From Echinarachnius parma (lineage: Eukaryota > Echinodermata > Echinoidea > Clypeasteroida > Echinarachniidae): a stretch of 64,000 nt of DNA. Below are positions 11,603 to 22,760 of the stretch, piece by piece. Where the stretch lies: positions 1-64,000 of the forward strand of contig JBAMJV010003315.1 of NCBI GenBank assembly GCA_037951105.1, written 5' to 3'. The number at the start of each line of letters is the position of its first letter. Position 1 is the stretch's first letter. Both the position numbers and the translations under genes were made by a program. Below the pieces are notes generated by a model, which was not told where the DNA came from, made no database searches, and saw only the letters and a program-made list of their open reading frames with translations.

Positions 11603-12293
11603 TTAAAAAAGCGGAAGTTTGAATAATTATGGAATCTCGCGAAGTTGCATAATAGATCACTTGTTTAAATGTTATCTGTGCGGTCAGACTGATGGGAAGG
11701 GGGAACACATATAATTTGGTCCGACACCTTTTATATTTTATTTATTTATTTTTTATTTGTTTCTACACAGATTGTGTGCAAGCATTATTGTTTACAATTA
11801 TGAAGTATGATTTAATTGCTATATTTTCACTCGAGGGGGTCCACAATCTACAAGCACTGCTTTTTCAGTGGATTTCTCAATTTACAATATGTTATTTACT
11901 GTATAGGTTGTCTATGATTCTAGTTTCCATTATACTTAGCTAGTTTAATTCTACACATGTAAACTCTTTGTTTTGTACAATGTTATGTATTTGAATGTTT
12001 GTTGGTAATGAAAATAAACTTGAAATTATACTTCTATTTAGATTACTAATTTAAAGTATTTCATGTTCACTAAAGGGAGCGTTGAGTATTGGTATTTTCC
12101 GAAGTGCCCCCCCCCCCCCAAAAAAAAAAAAAAAAATTATTAATTGTAACTGATTTGGTTGATTTCAATTCCATGTGAAAGATCATTACAAAACCATGGG
12201 AAATAATAATAATTCCCATTCAAATGCTCTTTGTTGTGAAATTTGCTTTCAAAATATTATATAAAAGTGATTGTCACCGGCAATCAGATTTAG
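11603..12293. other. Intergenic DNA, no gene recognised
   Basis: AT-rich DNA with one frame of 83 codons (11692-11943) that is hydrophobic only because of T-rich composition. A C-then-A homopolymer pair lies near 12107-12136. Confidence 0.5.
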
Positions 12294-12322
12294 AGAACGC
12301 TAGCGCGAAGCGCTAGCGTTCT
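12294..12322. repeat. Perfect 13-bp-arm hairpin
   Basis: AGAACGCTAGCGC and its exact complement are separated by three bases (GAA). It lies 12 bases left of the inverted-repeat MITE at 12335. It may be part of that element or of an older Helitron-like end, but I cannot decide. Confidence 0.85.
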
Positions 12323-12334
12323 AGGTCCTCCTAA

Positions 12335-12838
12335 TACGGGACTGAAAATGAATATTGTTTGTGCACGCTAATTGTGCTTAAAACTATACATATGATACGG
12401 TACTTACCACCGATTCACTCTCCAATATGTGATCCAACTATCGGGTGGATTAAAATTATGATTTTTCCCTCCATTCCGCTAAAAATCAGTGATTTATATG
12501 CGCCTCCGACTTCTCTCCGTGTGTGAATATGAATTTTGCGCAGTAACTATTACCGCGCATACATATACAATGTGTATCGCAAGCGCCGTTCGCCGTTCGC
12601 ATCGGCGGCCATCGCGATCATCTTTCGTTCAAAATCTGTTCGGAGTCACACTAACACACGGAGAGAAGTCGAGGAGGCGCATAAATCAGTGATTTTTAGC
12701 GGAATGGAGGGGAAAATCATAATTTTAATTCACCCGATAGTTGGATCAGATATTGGAGAATGAATCAGTGGTAAGTACCGTATCATATGTATAATTTTAA
12801 GCACAATTAGCGTGCACAAACATTCATTTTCAGTCCTA
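12335..12838. mobile_element. Foldback MITE with ~180-bp arms
   Basis: The left arm (about 12335-12515) and right arm (about 12662-12838) are near-complements. Outer words are GGGACTGAAAATGAAT and ATTCATTTTCAGTCC; inner words are ATCAGTGATTTATATGCGCC and GGCGCATAAATCAGTGAT. The loop is about 145 bases and is GC-richer. The short frames at 12489-12763 lie in the loop and the right arm and show no domain. Confidence 0.9.
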
Positions 12839-12871
12839 GAGTTAATTTGACTCTCGGTTGTAACGGGGTTG

Positions 12872-13034
12872 TAACGGCTCTTTTTGAATGATAACAGGGG
12901 TTTTACTTTGTCGTTTGTAATTGTGTATACTTTTCGAGCATGGTGGAGTTATTAACTATTAGTTTGTACCGTAATGGTGCAGGTTTTGGTTACTAAAGTT
13001 AAGTTTGACCAATCAATACTCAACTATCCCTTTA
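12872..13034 (+). mobile_element. Family A MITE fragment (copy 6, right third)
   Basis: Begins at ACGGCTCTTTTTGAATGATA and ends with a good right terminus (AATACTCAACTATCCCTTTAA). The left two thirds are missing. Confidence 0.8.
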
Positions 13035-13353
13035 ATGCATGACGCTATTATAACACATTTTGGTATCGCAGGAAAGATTATCAATTCATATTTTACTTAG
13101 TCATAATATTAGAAACACTTATTTTGGTGGTGTTCGTATTATTAGCGGGTTGTTCATGTGGAATGCTGTAGCCATGGTGGTGAATGTAATGGGTGTTAAT
13201 TTAATGGTTGCATTGATGTGTGGAAAGGTAGTTTGTGGCGAAATTGGAAGATAGTGGTGGGCTGGTGGCGATGTCTGCTAGGAAACTGTTTTGAGTGTAA
13301 TGGTAGTAGATGTTATTTGGTCTCACGGTTATGTTAGATTAGGAACCTTATCA

Positions 13354-13489
13354 GGGGCCGGTGCAGAAAGACTTGCAAAATCGATTGTAAAGTTACAATT
13401 AATTGGAAGTCAGATCATGTGAATAAATGCCAAAATCTTAATTTGCTGAAATTTACAAATCGATCACAAGTCTTTCTGCAACGGGGCCC
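13354..13489. mobile_element. Family C MITE (complete)
   Basis: The left end GGGGCCGGTGCAGAAAGACT is mirrored by AGTCTTTCTGCAACGGGGCC. About 136 bp. Relatives: 15219-15373 (in intron 3 of the FAS1 gene) and fragments at 11011 and 34023. Confidence 0.88.
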
Positions 13490-13987
13490 AGAACGACCAA
13501 TATGAATATGGAAATGTTGCCTAGATATTGAATATATTTTCAATACATATTAACAGATTCTACACAATTCTACACAAACACACATTCTACAAATCCATAC
13601 ATTATTTACTTCCAGACAAGTCAAAAGTGCATAAATCAAGACATTGCAAATGAAGAAATGAGTTTGTGTTTCCGTTTTTAATAAACTAAATGATCATAAA
13701 CAAGAAATCGACTCATTTTGTATTGCTTTGCAAGCTATGGAAATCATGTTAATTTGCTTTTAGATACTAGAATAGCGTGTATATAGCGTGTGAACATCAC
13801 ACTATACAAGTAAATGCTTTTAGCTAGCCGATGACATAATTGATGTTATAATAATTTTTTTATGGATTTCAAAGTAATAATACTTTAATATGGTTAGTTT
13901 GAGAATCGTCCATTCTTGTAAAGGGCAAGCATGGCGTGGACATCACGTCATCAATCGCACGTTTCCCCCAACGTCAACCCATAGTTA

Positions 13988-14312
13988 GCGATGTCGTGGA
14001 CTTCGACAAGACACACAGCCGCACAGGTTAAATAGACTACTGTTGACTGTATTGAGAGGTCCTTGTCGACAAGGTGGATGACTCCGTTGAAGCGACGTGA
14101 AGGACTTCGCAAGACAGCCGAAAAAAGGTACTACTGCTGACTGTATTTGATTGGATTGGATTGGAAATTATCTTATCGATAACGTGGATGACTCAGTTGG
14201 TGAGCGACGTGAAGGACCTCGCAAGACGACAAGCCCCAAAAGGTAAGGGACTACTACTGTTGACTGTACTTTATGGAGAAGACCTTGTCGATAACGTGGA
14301 TGACTCCGTTGG
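13988..14312 (-). repeat. Tandem ~110-bp units copied from the FAS1 last exon
   Basis: Read on the minus strand, the stretch coding the FAS1 motif VIHVIDK in exon 5 (about 14287-14310) is followed downstream by two further copies of the same coding words near 14175-14198 and 14065-14088, spaced 112 and 110 bases. The segment after the stop (ACAGTCAACAGTAGT) and a following CTTGCGARGTCCTTCACGTC block are repeated too. Only the first copy is part of the splicing-supported reading frame. The others lie after the stop, in the 3' UTR or downstream. Confidence 0.88.
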
Positions 14313-16856
14313 TAGCCGGAATATCGGAGTAGAGGATGCCTGCCTTGGACGTCTGGTCCTTGGACTGGTCAAGCTTCGCGGTGATGACGAATTTATCTGA
14401 ATAGGAATGGAAATATTTGTAAACAAAAAAGACAAAGTATTACATGTATAAACAAAACTACAATACAATTTAAGTTTTATCATAACACATGTTATTTTAA
14501 GGTAATCATCTCCCAAGCTCATATTATATTTATTAGATCACTTTTTTTAGTTGAATCCTTTTAGCGGTTTTAATTTCTTTATTGAATGAACCTACTCGAC
14601 TATAAAGTTGTTCAAGACACATTTTATTTTTTTTTAGCACAGGCTTCACCTATCCTACGGGAAATTTCCAACATCTTTGCCGTCAAATCAAATTAAAACG
14701 AATGCATTGACGTACCACCATCGAAGTCCACCGCCATCTTTTCACCAACACCATTGTAGACGATACCGTCGACCATCATGCCGATTGTATAGTAGGTCTT
14801 GGGAATCACGTGGTAGTTGATTAGACGCTGGAGCTTGGTCTTATTCGCCTTCAGGTCCGCCATGATGTCTGACGGAACGAGGTCAAACGCACGGTTGTCT
14901 GGCGCGAGCAGCGTCATGCCATTGTACGCTACAAATAATAAAAATTGCCATTATTTTTGTGTATGGTTGGTTTAGTTCGGGGGGGGGGGGGGGGGGCGGG
15001 TGATGATAAAGATTATAACGTAATTTTGTTTGAGAAAAATTCGGTTGCGTGGAAAATAGTACATGGGCTAAGAAAAGCACGTTGAATGATAATTCATTGA
15101 AACCTGCCAAAATCTTGATATCACTTTAGTTACCCTTAAAAAGACATAACCCAAGATCAAGTTGTGGCAACATAATTTTTGAGACTAATTGATTTAGAAA
15201 ATCTTGAAATCTGATCTGGAACCCGTTGTAGAAAGAGATGCAATTGATAGTTACGATTGCTTTGCCCGTTTCAACCAATCAGATTTGCGCATTTAGAACA
15301 CATGATCGGTTTGCAAGCAATTATAATTATGTAACTTATAAATCGATTGCATCTCTTTCTGTAACGGGGCCCCGGTCTTTAATAAATATACATTTTTAAA
15401 AGTATATACCTGAAAGGATTTGTTGTAGACCAGCCTTCTTCACGAGGTCGAAGAGCACGGAGAATTCATCGACCTTGGCTAGAGTATCGACGATGTTACC
15501 GTCTGGAAGAGGGTAGATCATCCCGTCGATGATGTGGACGAGGTTTTCGCCTTCTCTGTAATTTCCATCGACGACATTGGCGCCATTGACGGTCACAACC
15601 TAGAAAAACAAGGTGGAAATACAACAAAGACATGGCGTTGTTTTGATTTTATTATGAATACTGTCCACCCCTTTGGTTCTAAAAACCTGCAAGGGGGACC
15701 ACCGCGCAGGAAGATCGGCGGATATGGTTTGGTATAGTCTGAATAGCTAGTCTTCTGCAGATCCATCAAACAATTTAGTTTAATACATTTTCATATTCTA
15801 TAACTTTTCTGGAAACTTGTTTCGAACTTTTGTATGGTGGGACTACCAACACTATCTTTCATTTATTTGAACATTATGTTTGGGGTGTTGGTTCTCTTCA
15901 TTTTAATCAAACACAAGTGTCACGACCGTATCAACCCCTTCAATGTATTAGTTTATATTCCCATCAATTTCAATCATTTTATTTAGATATTAAAAAAAAA
16001 AGGCAGAACATCCAGATTCTTACCGAAGATCCATAAATGTTGGTTCGTAGTTTGACGTCTGTCGCAAGGGTGGCTAGCAGCATCTCGTCATAGATGTAAT
16101 GGTACCAGACGGCCTGGTCTGGGACGATCCAGGCCTTGGCAAGACTGGTCAGGACATCCTTATCCTCTGCAAGCTCTGCGGACACTTTCCGTCTCCACAT
16201 GCCGATGGCAGCGTCGTTCGGGATGAAGAGGGTGACGAATCCTGGGTATGAAGACGAAAGTTAATCGATATAAATTATTAATCCGTCTGATCCAGCGGAG
16301 TGTAATCGTTTTCTCACGTACTGCATAAAGAAATTCAGACCCGAAATGTGCAATTTTTATAATAAATAAAAGGAACATTATTGCAAAAGGTCACTAAAAC
16401 CAATTGTAATTCCACTTGAATAAATTAATTAGCGCATCGGGTTGTCAAACTTTAAATATTTCATGAACGATAATACTAAGTACATTTGAACACTAACAAC
16501 ATATTGAGAAACTTACTCATATGACTCTCACGGACAATCGTTTTGAGGTCGATTTTCTTCGCAATCTTGTCTGCTTCCATTAGGCCCAGGCGAGGAAGAA
16601 GGTCCAGCGCGTTCTCAGCTTCCCCGTTCCCTACCCCAAGCACGGTCTCCTTCGGTGCGACGACATCCACCATGCCGGAGTCGCGGGCCAACGCCCGCTT
16701 CAGGTACTCGCTGGAGGTCAACGGGTACTGGTTCTCACTACTTCCGATTCTGCTGCTGCTGCTGCGCATTCGGTCCCCATACTTCTTGTAGTCGAGCGGG
16801 ATGTCGGCAAACACCGCCCCGACGAACAGGGCGAGGACTACGATCAGTGACTGCAT
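14254..16856 (-). CDS. Secreted two-FAS1-domain protein (fasciclin/TGFBI-like), five exons
   Basis: Exons on the minus strand: 16856-16517, 16241-16024, 15599-15410, 14928-14716, 14396-14254 (stop TAG). All introns are GT...AG (275, 424, 481 and 319 bp) and phases 1, 0, 1, 1 join cleanly into 367 residues. ATG has A at -3. Residues 1-17 (MQSLIVVLALFVGAVFA) form a signal peptide. FAS1 domain 1, about 80-218, has the H1-like strand FVTLFIPNDAA (115-125) and H2-like VHIIDG (207-212). FAS1 domain 2, about 225-360, has MTLLAPDNRAF (254-264), the YHVIP motif (288-292) and NGVIHVIDK (350-358). There is no transmembrane segment, GPI signal or RGD. FAS1 proteins act outside the cell in adhesion and matrix; that role is inferred here. 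The second half matches the FAS1 consensus better than the first. A weak polyadenylation signal (ATTAAA on minus) lies at 13884-13889. Confidence 0.9.
15219..15373. mobile_element. Family C MITE inside FAS1 intron 3
   Basis: Left end CCCGTTGTAGAAAGAGATGC and right end GCATCTCTTTCTGTAACGGG are complementary, about 155 bp. It lies within intron 3, 37 bases from the donor of exon 3, without touching the splice signals. Confidence 0.88.
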
Positions 16857-17040
16857 GATGACTTTAAGACGATGCAGCTAGGAAGCACTCGGAATCAAGA
16901 CGAGAATACCGGACGGAGAGCACGTGTTGCGGGGTGGAGTGACACCGGTCGATGAATTGTAGCTAGATGCTGGTTTACACGGGTACTTATGAAGGAATGG
17001 AGTCGATGGACCAGTGAACTAGAGTAATATGGCCATTCAA
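16857..17040 (-). promoter_or_regulatory. Probable promoter/5' UTR of the FAS1 gene
   Basis: This is the sequence upstream of the start codon, bounded by the repeat-rich region that begins about 17040. It contains an E-box (CACGTG, 16921-16926) and is GC-richer than its surroundings. I see no clear TATA box. The assignment rests on position only. Confidence 0.35.
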
Positions 17041-17322
17041 ATTGTGCGCATACCTTAGTATCAACAAAAGGTTGTTCCTGGAAAGATGAGGATTATCTGA
17101 CGTAGCAACAGCGAGAAATGCATACAGGACTGCAATAGATCGATTCACTAACATAGTTATTTAAATTTATGCGCGTTCCTAATTGCCCGATGACCCAGGA
17201 ACAAACTCTTCAATGTACCCGTTGCTAAAACTGAAATAGCTGAAATTCACCTTGTATACTCAAGCTGTTGCCAGGTCTAGCAAAATGGATTTAGCTCTCA
17301 GTTTCAAAAGAACAACCTAAAA

Positions 17323-18898
17323 GCAAAGACACTACAAGGGGAAGACTGGACACTGCGCCGGTTTTGTACAGTGATCAATGAAACGCTGAATTTCGTACAT
17401 GGGGAAGGGCGCCCCTAGCGTTGGGTAGGTCAACTTCTTGTTGTTTTCGCGCGTAGCCATTGAAAACACAATAGGGAACTGGTAGTGAAGTATCAAATTC
17501 CTTCTTATTTTTGCTTTTTTATCTCAAAATGTACACCAAATATTAAAAGGAGTTTGTTTCTAAGTTTGTCTGTTTACAGGTGAAAATTTCCAAGAAATAT
17601 TTAATAGTAGACATGCAGAATCAACATTCACGTACAAGTTTCTTAATTTGCTTGCTGTTAAAAAAAGAACTCGTGTTCATCATCAGGATTGTTGCTGTTA
17701 CCTGTGTCATGGTTTGAAATCAAAATAGTAACTCTTATTTGAATACCTCTTTTCTCTTTATATGAAGAATTGTTGTTAACAAGAGTGTCAAATCCGAAAC
17801 ACAAGCATATTTTGTTAACTGCGGCGCAAAAAATCCAAGTCAAGTTAAAGTCATGCAGGAAATCTGGTTCCTCTTTTCACTTTCTTCTCCAAATTCGCAG
17901 ATTAAAACATAATGTTCACTTCTCATTTTCTATGCAAAAAACTACAGAAAAAAAAAAAGATTCGAGGATTTGAAAATTTTCATCTTTGTTGACAAATTTG
18001 CTCAAAAAGCAGAAATATCAAAAAACAAGTGTGCCTTATGTCTGCATATATTTCAAGTTCATAGTAATCTAATCCTGATATCCACATGGACACGAGTTAA
18101 TTTCATTATTTTTTTGTCCCTAGTTTGATTTATAACATTTTCACAAGTTCATAATTATTTCATATTTATGTATCCATGGTGAATGAAATGAAATATCAGG
18201 ATTTAGATTACTAGAAGTATGAACTTGAAATATATGCAGACATAAGGCACACTTGTTTTTTGATATTTCTGCTTTTTGAGCAAATTTGTCAACAAAGATG
18301 AAAATTTTCAAATCCTCAAATCTTTTTTTTTTTTTATTTCTGTAGTTTTTTGCATAGAAAATGAGAAGTGAACATTGTTTTAATCTGCGGATTTGGAGAA
18401 GAAAGTGAAAAGAGGAACCAGATTTCCTGCATGACTTTAACTTGACTTGGATTTTTTGCGCCGCAGTTAACAAAATGCTTGTGTTTCGGATGTGACACTC
18501 TTGTTAACAACAATTCTTCATATAAAGAGAAAAGAGGTATTCAAATAAAAGTTACTACTCAAACCATGACACAGGTAACAGCAAGCAAAGAAACTTGTAC
18601 GTGAATGTTGATTCTGCATGTCTACTATTAAATATTTTTTGGAAATTTTCACCTGTAAACAGACAAACTTAGAAACAAACTCCTTTTAATATTTGGTGTA
18701 CATTTTGAGATAAAAAAGCAAAAATAAGAAGGAATTTGATACTTCACTACCAGTTCCCTATTGTGTTTTCAATGGCTACGCGCGAAAACAACAAGAAGTT
18801 AACCTACCCAACGCTAGGGGCGCCCTTCCCCATGTACGAAATTCAGCGTTACACAAAATCCGCGAAGTGTCCAGTCTTCCCCTTGTAGTGTCTTTGCT
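17323..18898. mobile_element. Giant foldback element, ~760-bp arms
   Basis: The left arm (17323 to about 18082) and the right arm (about 18193-18898) are near-perfect complements, with a spacer of about 110 bases. Outer ends are GCAAAGACACTACAAGGGGA and TCCCCTTGTAGTGTCTTTGC. TAAAA flanks both sides (17318-17322 and 18899-18903). Differences between arms are mostly small indels in homopolymers plus a few substitutions. The same peptide frame appears in both arms (17770-17973 plus, 18141-18473 minus) only because the arms are mirror images; it has no recognisable domain. Transcription across it would give a long hairpin RNA. The left end lies about 470 bp from the FAS1 start codon. Confidence 0.93.
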
Positions 18899-19104
18899 AA
18901 AAGGTATGCACACTATTTGTATAAAGTAAAGCGTAATTATTATTTGTGCCGCGTTCCTAGCCTGATCACGCGGAAACAAGCTATTCAATTTACCCTTTTA
19001 CTTTTTATACGAGCATGCATGTAAATACCTGAAATCCACCTTCAGACTTAAAGGGATCTAGTAAAATTGTCAGAATCCCCAAAATAGCGGTTCTCACATA
19101 ACCC

Positions 19105-19369
19105 TCAGTGGCGGATCCAGGGGGGGGGGGGTTTAGGGGGTTTAAACAACCCCCCCCCCCCCCCCCCCCCCCCCTTGGGCTGCCAAGTGAAAATGTATCA
19201 GTGAAAAAAGTGAACAAAAATCACTTACGGGGGTTCAAAATAGCAAAGAAAATCGCCGAGAGGGGGACACCCCCCTTTCGGACTCCCCCCCCCCCCCCCC
19301 CCCCACTCGCCGCTACGCGGCTCGGGTCAAACCCCCTCCCCCTTAGCAAAAAGCTAGATCCGCCCCTGA
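19105..19369. mobile_element. hAT-like MITE with G/C tracts, nested in family B
   Basis: The left end CAGTGGCGGATCCAGG and the right end AGATCCGCCCCTG are imperfect complements. ACCCT flanks both sides. Long G and C runs lie inside both ends (19119-19130, 19150-19174, 19287-19304). It contains no coding sequence. Confidence 0.8.
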
Positions 19370-19664
19370 CCCTTTGTATTTGCATTACCACTAAAAGCAT
19401 GGGACATCTGTTGATTTTTCAAAATTTCTCCCCCGTTGTATGAGATAGATATGTACGATTGAAGTGTTCAGGATTCATTATTTTCTAGTGGATAATTATT
19501 ACTGTGTAGTGCGATTAGTTAGCAATTATCACTTGCATTTTAGCTCATTGCACGGTAATATCTATGACATGTATTTACCATCCAATGTTAACACATCACT
19601 CAGTTGACATATCAGATCACAAAAATAGTATACATTTTTTCAACCATTAATTTGCCAGTTTTTG

Positions 19665-21149
19665 CAGGGGCGTCGATCCTGGGGGGCAGGGGGGGGCGGT
19701 CGCCCCCCCAATAAAAATATTGGGGGGGCGAACATATCATTTCGCCCCCCCCAATAATTCCGAAAACGAGGAAGAAAAAATCAAGTGATATAATGCCAAA
19801 GAGGGGATAGGACACATTTATCAATAATTAATCTTCAAAATAGCCGTTTTCTAGTTTGAAAAGGACTGTAAATCTCTTTTTGCCGCGCGCTTCGCGCGCA
19901 TACAGTTTATCATATTGCAAGTTTCATTTGGGTTGCGGGAACTCACATGTGTTGGCAGTGTAATTTCTCAAACGCACACCTCACACGAAGTTAATTAAAC
20001 CCTCATCTATAGATAGCCCCCCCCCCCCCCCCCCCCGTCACATAAAATAAAATAATCTGAAATATATCTTTCAGTCAATTCGGTCCATATGCGCTGAACG
20101 CAAATCATATTGGAATATTATCATGTCCCCCCACATTTGAAAGTGGTGAAGATTGTCCCCCTCCCTTTGTCATTATGTATGTTTGGTTCCATACTTATAT
20201 ACTTCATATAACGTGAAATTTCTGTCTCAGGTGTGCACCAAATCGCACAATTTCACACCCCAAAATACAAAAGCTCCCTACTGTGGGAGGGGGACACCCC
20301 CTCCCACACCCTCCCCCGCTCGGTCGCTTCGCTTCCTCGCAATGTCTCCCCTCAAGTTTTGAGAAGTTGTTGACGCCCTTGCTTAGTTTCATGGGAGCCC
20401 AATGCCCGAGACTATATCGATGGCTCTATAGTAATACAGGATCACGTAGATCCATCTCATGCAAGGCTCAATCTTTCCTCGCTATGCCCTTTAAAAGTAC
20501 GTTACGAGTATAGGTTAACTATTTTATACAATTTTTACACCCATGATAGGAGTTGCAAATGTCTGAAATCTAAAAGCTTCCGGGGGCTCCGCCCCCTGGA
20601 CCCCCATTATTGTCCCCAAATGTGGGTGCCCCCCAAATCAGGTCTTCGAGCCATCAAGACACTTTCAATGAGCGCATAATAAAACTTCCGGGCATGCCAA
20701 TGTGGGGCTTTTAGCTCTCTCAGTGGTCACTCGGGAATTTTTTTTCAAATTTCGCCCCCCCCAATATCAAAAACGGATCGATGGCTCTATAGTAATACAG
20801 GATCACGTAGATCCATCTCATGCAAGGCTCAATCTTTCCTCGCTATGCCCTTTAAAAGTACGTTACGAGTATAGGTTAACTATTTTATACAATTTTTACA
20901 CCCATGATAGGAGTTGCAAATGTCTGAAATCTAAAAGCTTCCGGGGGCTCCGCCCCCTGGACCGCCATTATTGTCCCCAAATGTGGGTGCCCCCCAAATC
21001 AGGTCTTCGAGCCATCAAGACACTTTCAATGAGCGCATAATAAAACTTCCGGGCATGCCAATGTGGGGCTTTTAGCTCTCTCAGTGGTCACTCGGGAATT
21101 TTTTTTCAAATTTCGCCCCCCCAATATCAAAAACGGATCGACGCCCCTG
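19665..21149 (+). mobile_element. hAT-like element, family J copy 2
   Basis: Perfect 8-bp target duplication AGTTTTTG at 19657-19664 and 21150-21157. Termini are CAGGGGCGTCGATCC and its complement. It is about 340-380 bp longer than copies 1 and 3, mostly because the last 361 bp are duplicated in tandem. It lies inside a family B MITE. Confidence 0.95.
20419..21142. repeat. 361-bp internal tandem duplication in family J copy 2
   Basis: The block beginning ATGGCTCTATAGTAATACAG at about 20420 recurs 361 bases later at about 20781. The junction joins the near-terminal word AACGGATCGA to ATGGCTC and shares TCGA with both parents, suggesting a microhomology-driven duplication. The two units are nearly identical, so the event is recent. 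Confidence 0.95.
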
Positions 21150-21453
21150 AGTTTTTGCAAATGGCAACAAAGTAACTAGATCCCTTTAACATGTTTAAGA
21201 CGTTGCTATGTCTCGCAAAATGGATAAGCTCTCAGTTTCGAAGGAACAACATAGGTATGCACACAATTTGAATAAACAAGTGAAGCGTATTTTGTGCACG
21301 TCCCATATGCCTGATCACCCTGGAACAAGGTTTGAGAGAAACACTAGAGTTCTTAGTAATTTATGCGGATTTTGACAATGTGACTAGATTCTTTTAAGTT
21401 GTTGCTATGTCTAGCGAAAAGGATAAGCTCTCAGTTTCGAAGGAACAACCTAA

Positions 21454-22760
21454 AGCCAGGTGCCCACTTTGCGATCTGCGCCTAGCAATCTAGAGCGATC
21501 TTTCCCGAATAGGAGCGATCCCCTGAGATCTGTGGTTAAGTCGCAAAGTGGGCACCAATGGCCGCACCAGGTCTCGGTTGCGGTCGCCGGGGTTTTGACA
21601 TGTTTACAAATCTGGCGATCAGATCGGCCTCGATCGCATTCGCGGCGAACTGGTGCGATTTGCACAAATACGAGGTCGCTATCATCTCGGGCTAGTTCGC
21701 AAGCGCAGATCACACAGTGGGCATTGGGCTAGCGACCTTGGAATCGCACCAGTTCGCAGTGAGTCAGCCCAATTCCATTGTGCACGCGATCTTTTCAGTG
21801 TGACTTCCCCCCCCCCCCCCCCCCCTGGGAAATGCCTTGGCCCCATTTCCACGCATTGTCGAGGAACACAATAGCCAGGAATTCACGCTTGTTTTATTTT
21901 ATATCATCATCTGTTTTTGTTGAATGTGTGCGTATGGCAAGCCGTTTTAACATTTATTCCTTTTTCTTGATATCAAGAATTCATTTCTTGATATCAAGAA
22001 AAGAATTCTTGATTCTTGCAGGGCGCCTTTGTAAAGCAGTTTTGCATAACTGAACATCGAATTCTTGATTTTAAGAATTCAATTCTTGATATCAAGAAAT
22101 CGAATTCTTGATATCAAGAAATTGAATTCTGGATATCATGAATTTATTTCTTGATATCAAGAATTTAATTATTGAAATATAAAAACAGAATTCTTGATAT
22201 CAATGATTAAATTCTTGATATCAGGAAATATGAATAAATGTTTAAACGGCTTGCCATTTGTGCGATCCCGCCCGACATGCGATCGAGAACGAAATTTTTG
22301 AACATGTCCAAAACCTGGCGACCGCAACCGACACCACCTTGCGGACGCGAGTTACAGCGATCTGGTGCGGCCATTGGTGCCCACTTTGCGACTTAACCAC
22401 AGATCTCAGAGGATCGCTCCGATTCGGGCAAGATCGCTCTAGATCGCTCTAGATTTGCTAGCAGATCGCAAAGTGGGCACTGGGCTTATACAATAAACTC
22501 GCAAAGCGGATATGATGTCAAAACAAGCAAGAGTGAACAATATCTGGCTGTAATCCTCGACCATGCACGCATGCGTGGAAATAGGGACAATGCATTTCTC
22601 AGGGGAAGTCGCCGTGAGATCGCATAGTGAGCACCGAAAAGATCGCGTACGCAATGAGATCGGGCTGACTCGCGGCGAACTGATGCGATTCACACCGAAC
22701 CGAGATCGCTAGCAACTCGGGCTAGTTCGCAAGCGCAGATCGCAAAGTGGGCACCCGGCT
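21454..22760. mobile_element. Inverted-repeat element with TAA target duplication (Harbinger-like?)
   Basis: The left end AGCCAGGTGCCCACTTTGCG is mirrored by CGCAAAGTGGGCACCCGGCT. TAA flanks both ends, and the satellite reads through cleanly when the element is removed. Further inverted pairs lie inside (GTCGCAAAGTGGGCACCAAT near 21540 and its complement near 22372; AGATCGCTCTAGAT). A 3-bp TAA duplication is typical of PIF/Harbinger; that assignment is inference. No transposase is visible. Confidence 0.85.
21934..22257. mobile_element. Nested MITE filled with TTCTTGATATCAAGAA palindromes
   Basis: The ends ATGGCAAGCCGTTTTAACAT and TGTTTAAACGGCTTGCCAT are complementary. The interior carries at least five perfect copies of the 16-base palindrome TTCTTGATATCAAGAA and several one-mismatch variants, alternating with GAATTC-containing spacers. 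It sits in the middle of the larger inverted-repeat element. Confidence 0.88.

Larger units (their letters stand above)
19048..21189 (-). mobile_element. TTAA MITE family B copy, interrupted by two insertions
   Basis: Starts TTAAAGGGATCTAGTAAAAT and ends AAGTAACTAGATCCCTTTAA; TTAA borders are at 19048-19051 and 21186-21189. Uninterrupted relatives of ~380 bp lie at 33495-33881, 39517-39923 and 58412-58763. Removing 19105-19369 and 19665-21149 leaves a collinear family B copy. Confidence 0.88.

Noticed and set aside
14271-14522. 83-codon minus-strand frame overlapping the last FAS1 exon
   Set aside because: Wrong frame relative to the spliced FAS1 protein. The correct frame starts at the acceptor at 14396 and gives the FAS1 NGVIHVIDK motif.
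17770-18473. A protein encoded twice (LTAAQKIQVKLKSCRKSG-type)
   Set aside because: It appears on opposite strands only because the two arms of the foldback element are mirror images. No domain or splice support.
22258-22760. A possible regulatory cluster of GATC-rich words
   Set aside because: The words are the right arm of the TAA-flanked inverted-repeat element and are mirrored at 21454-21930.
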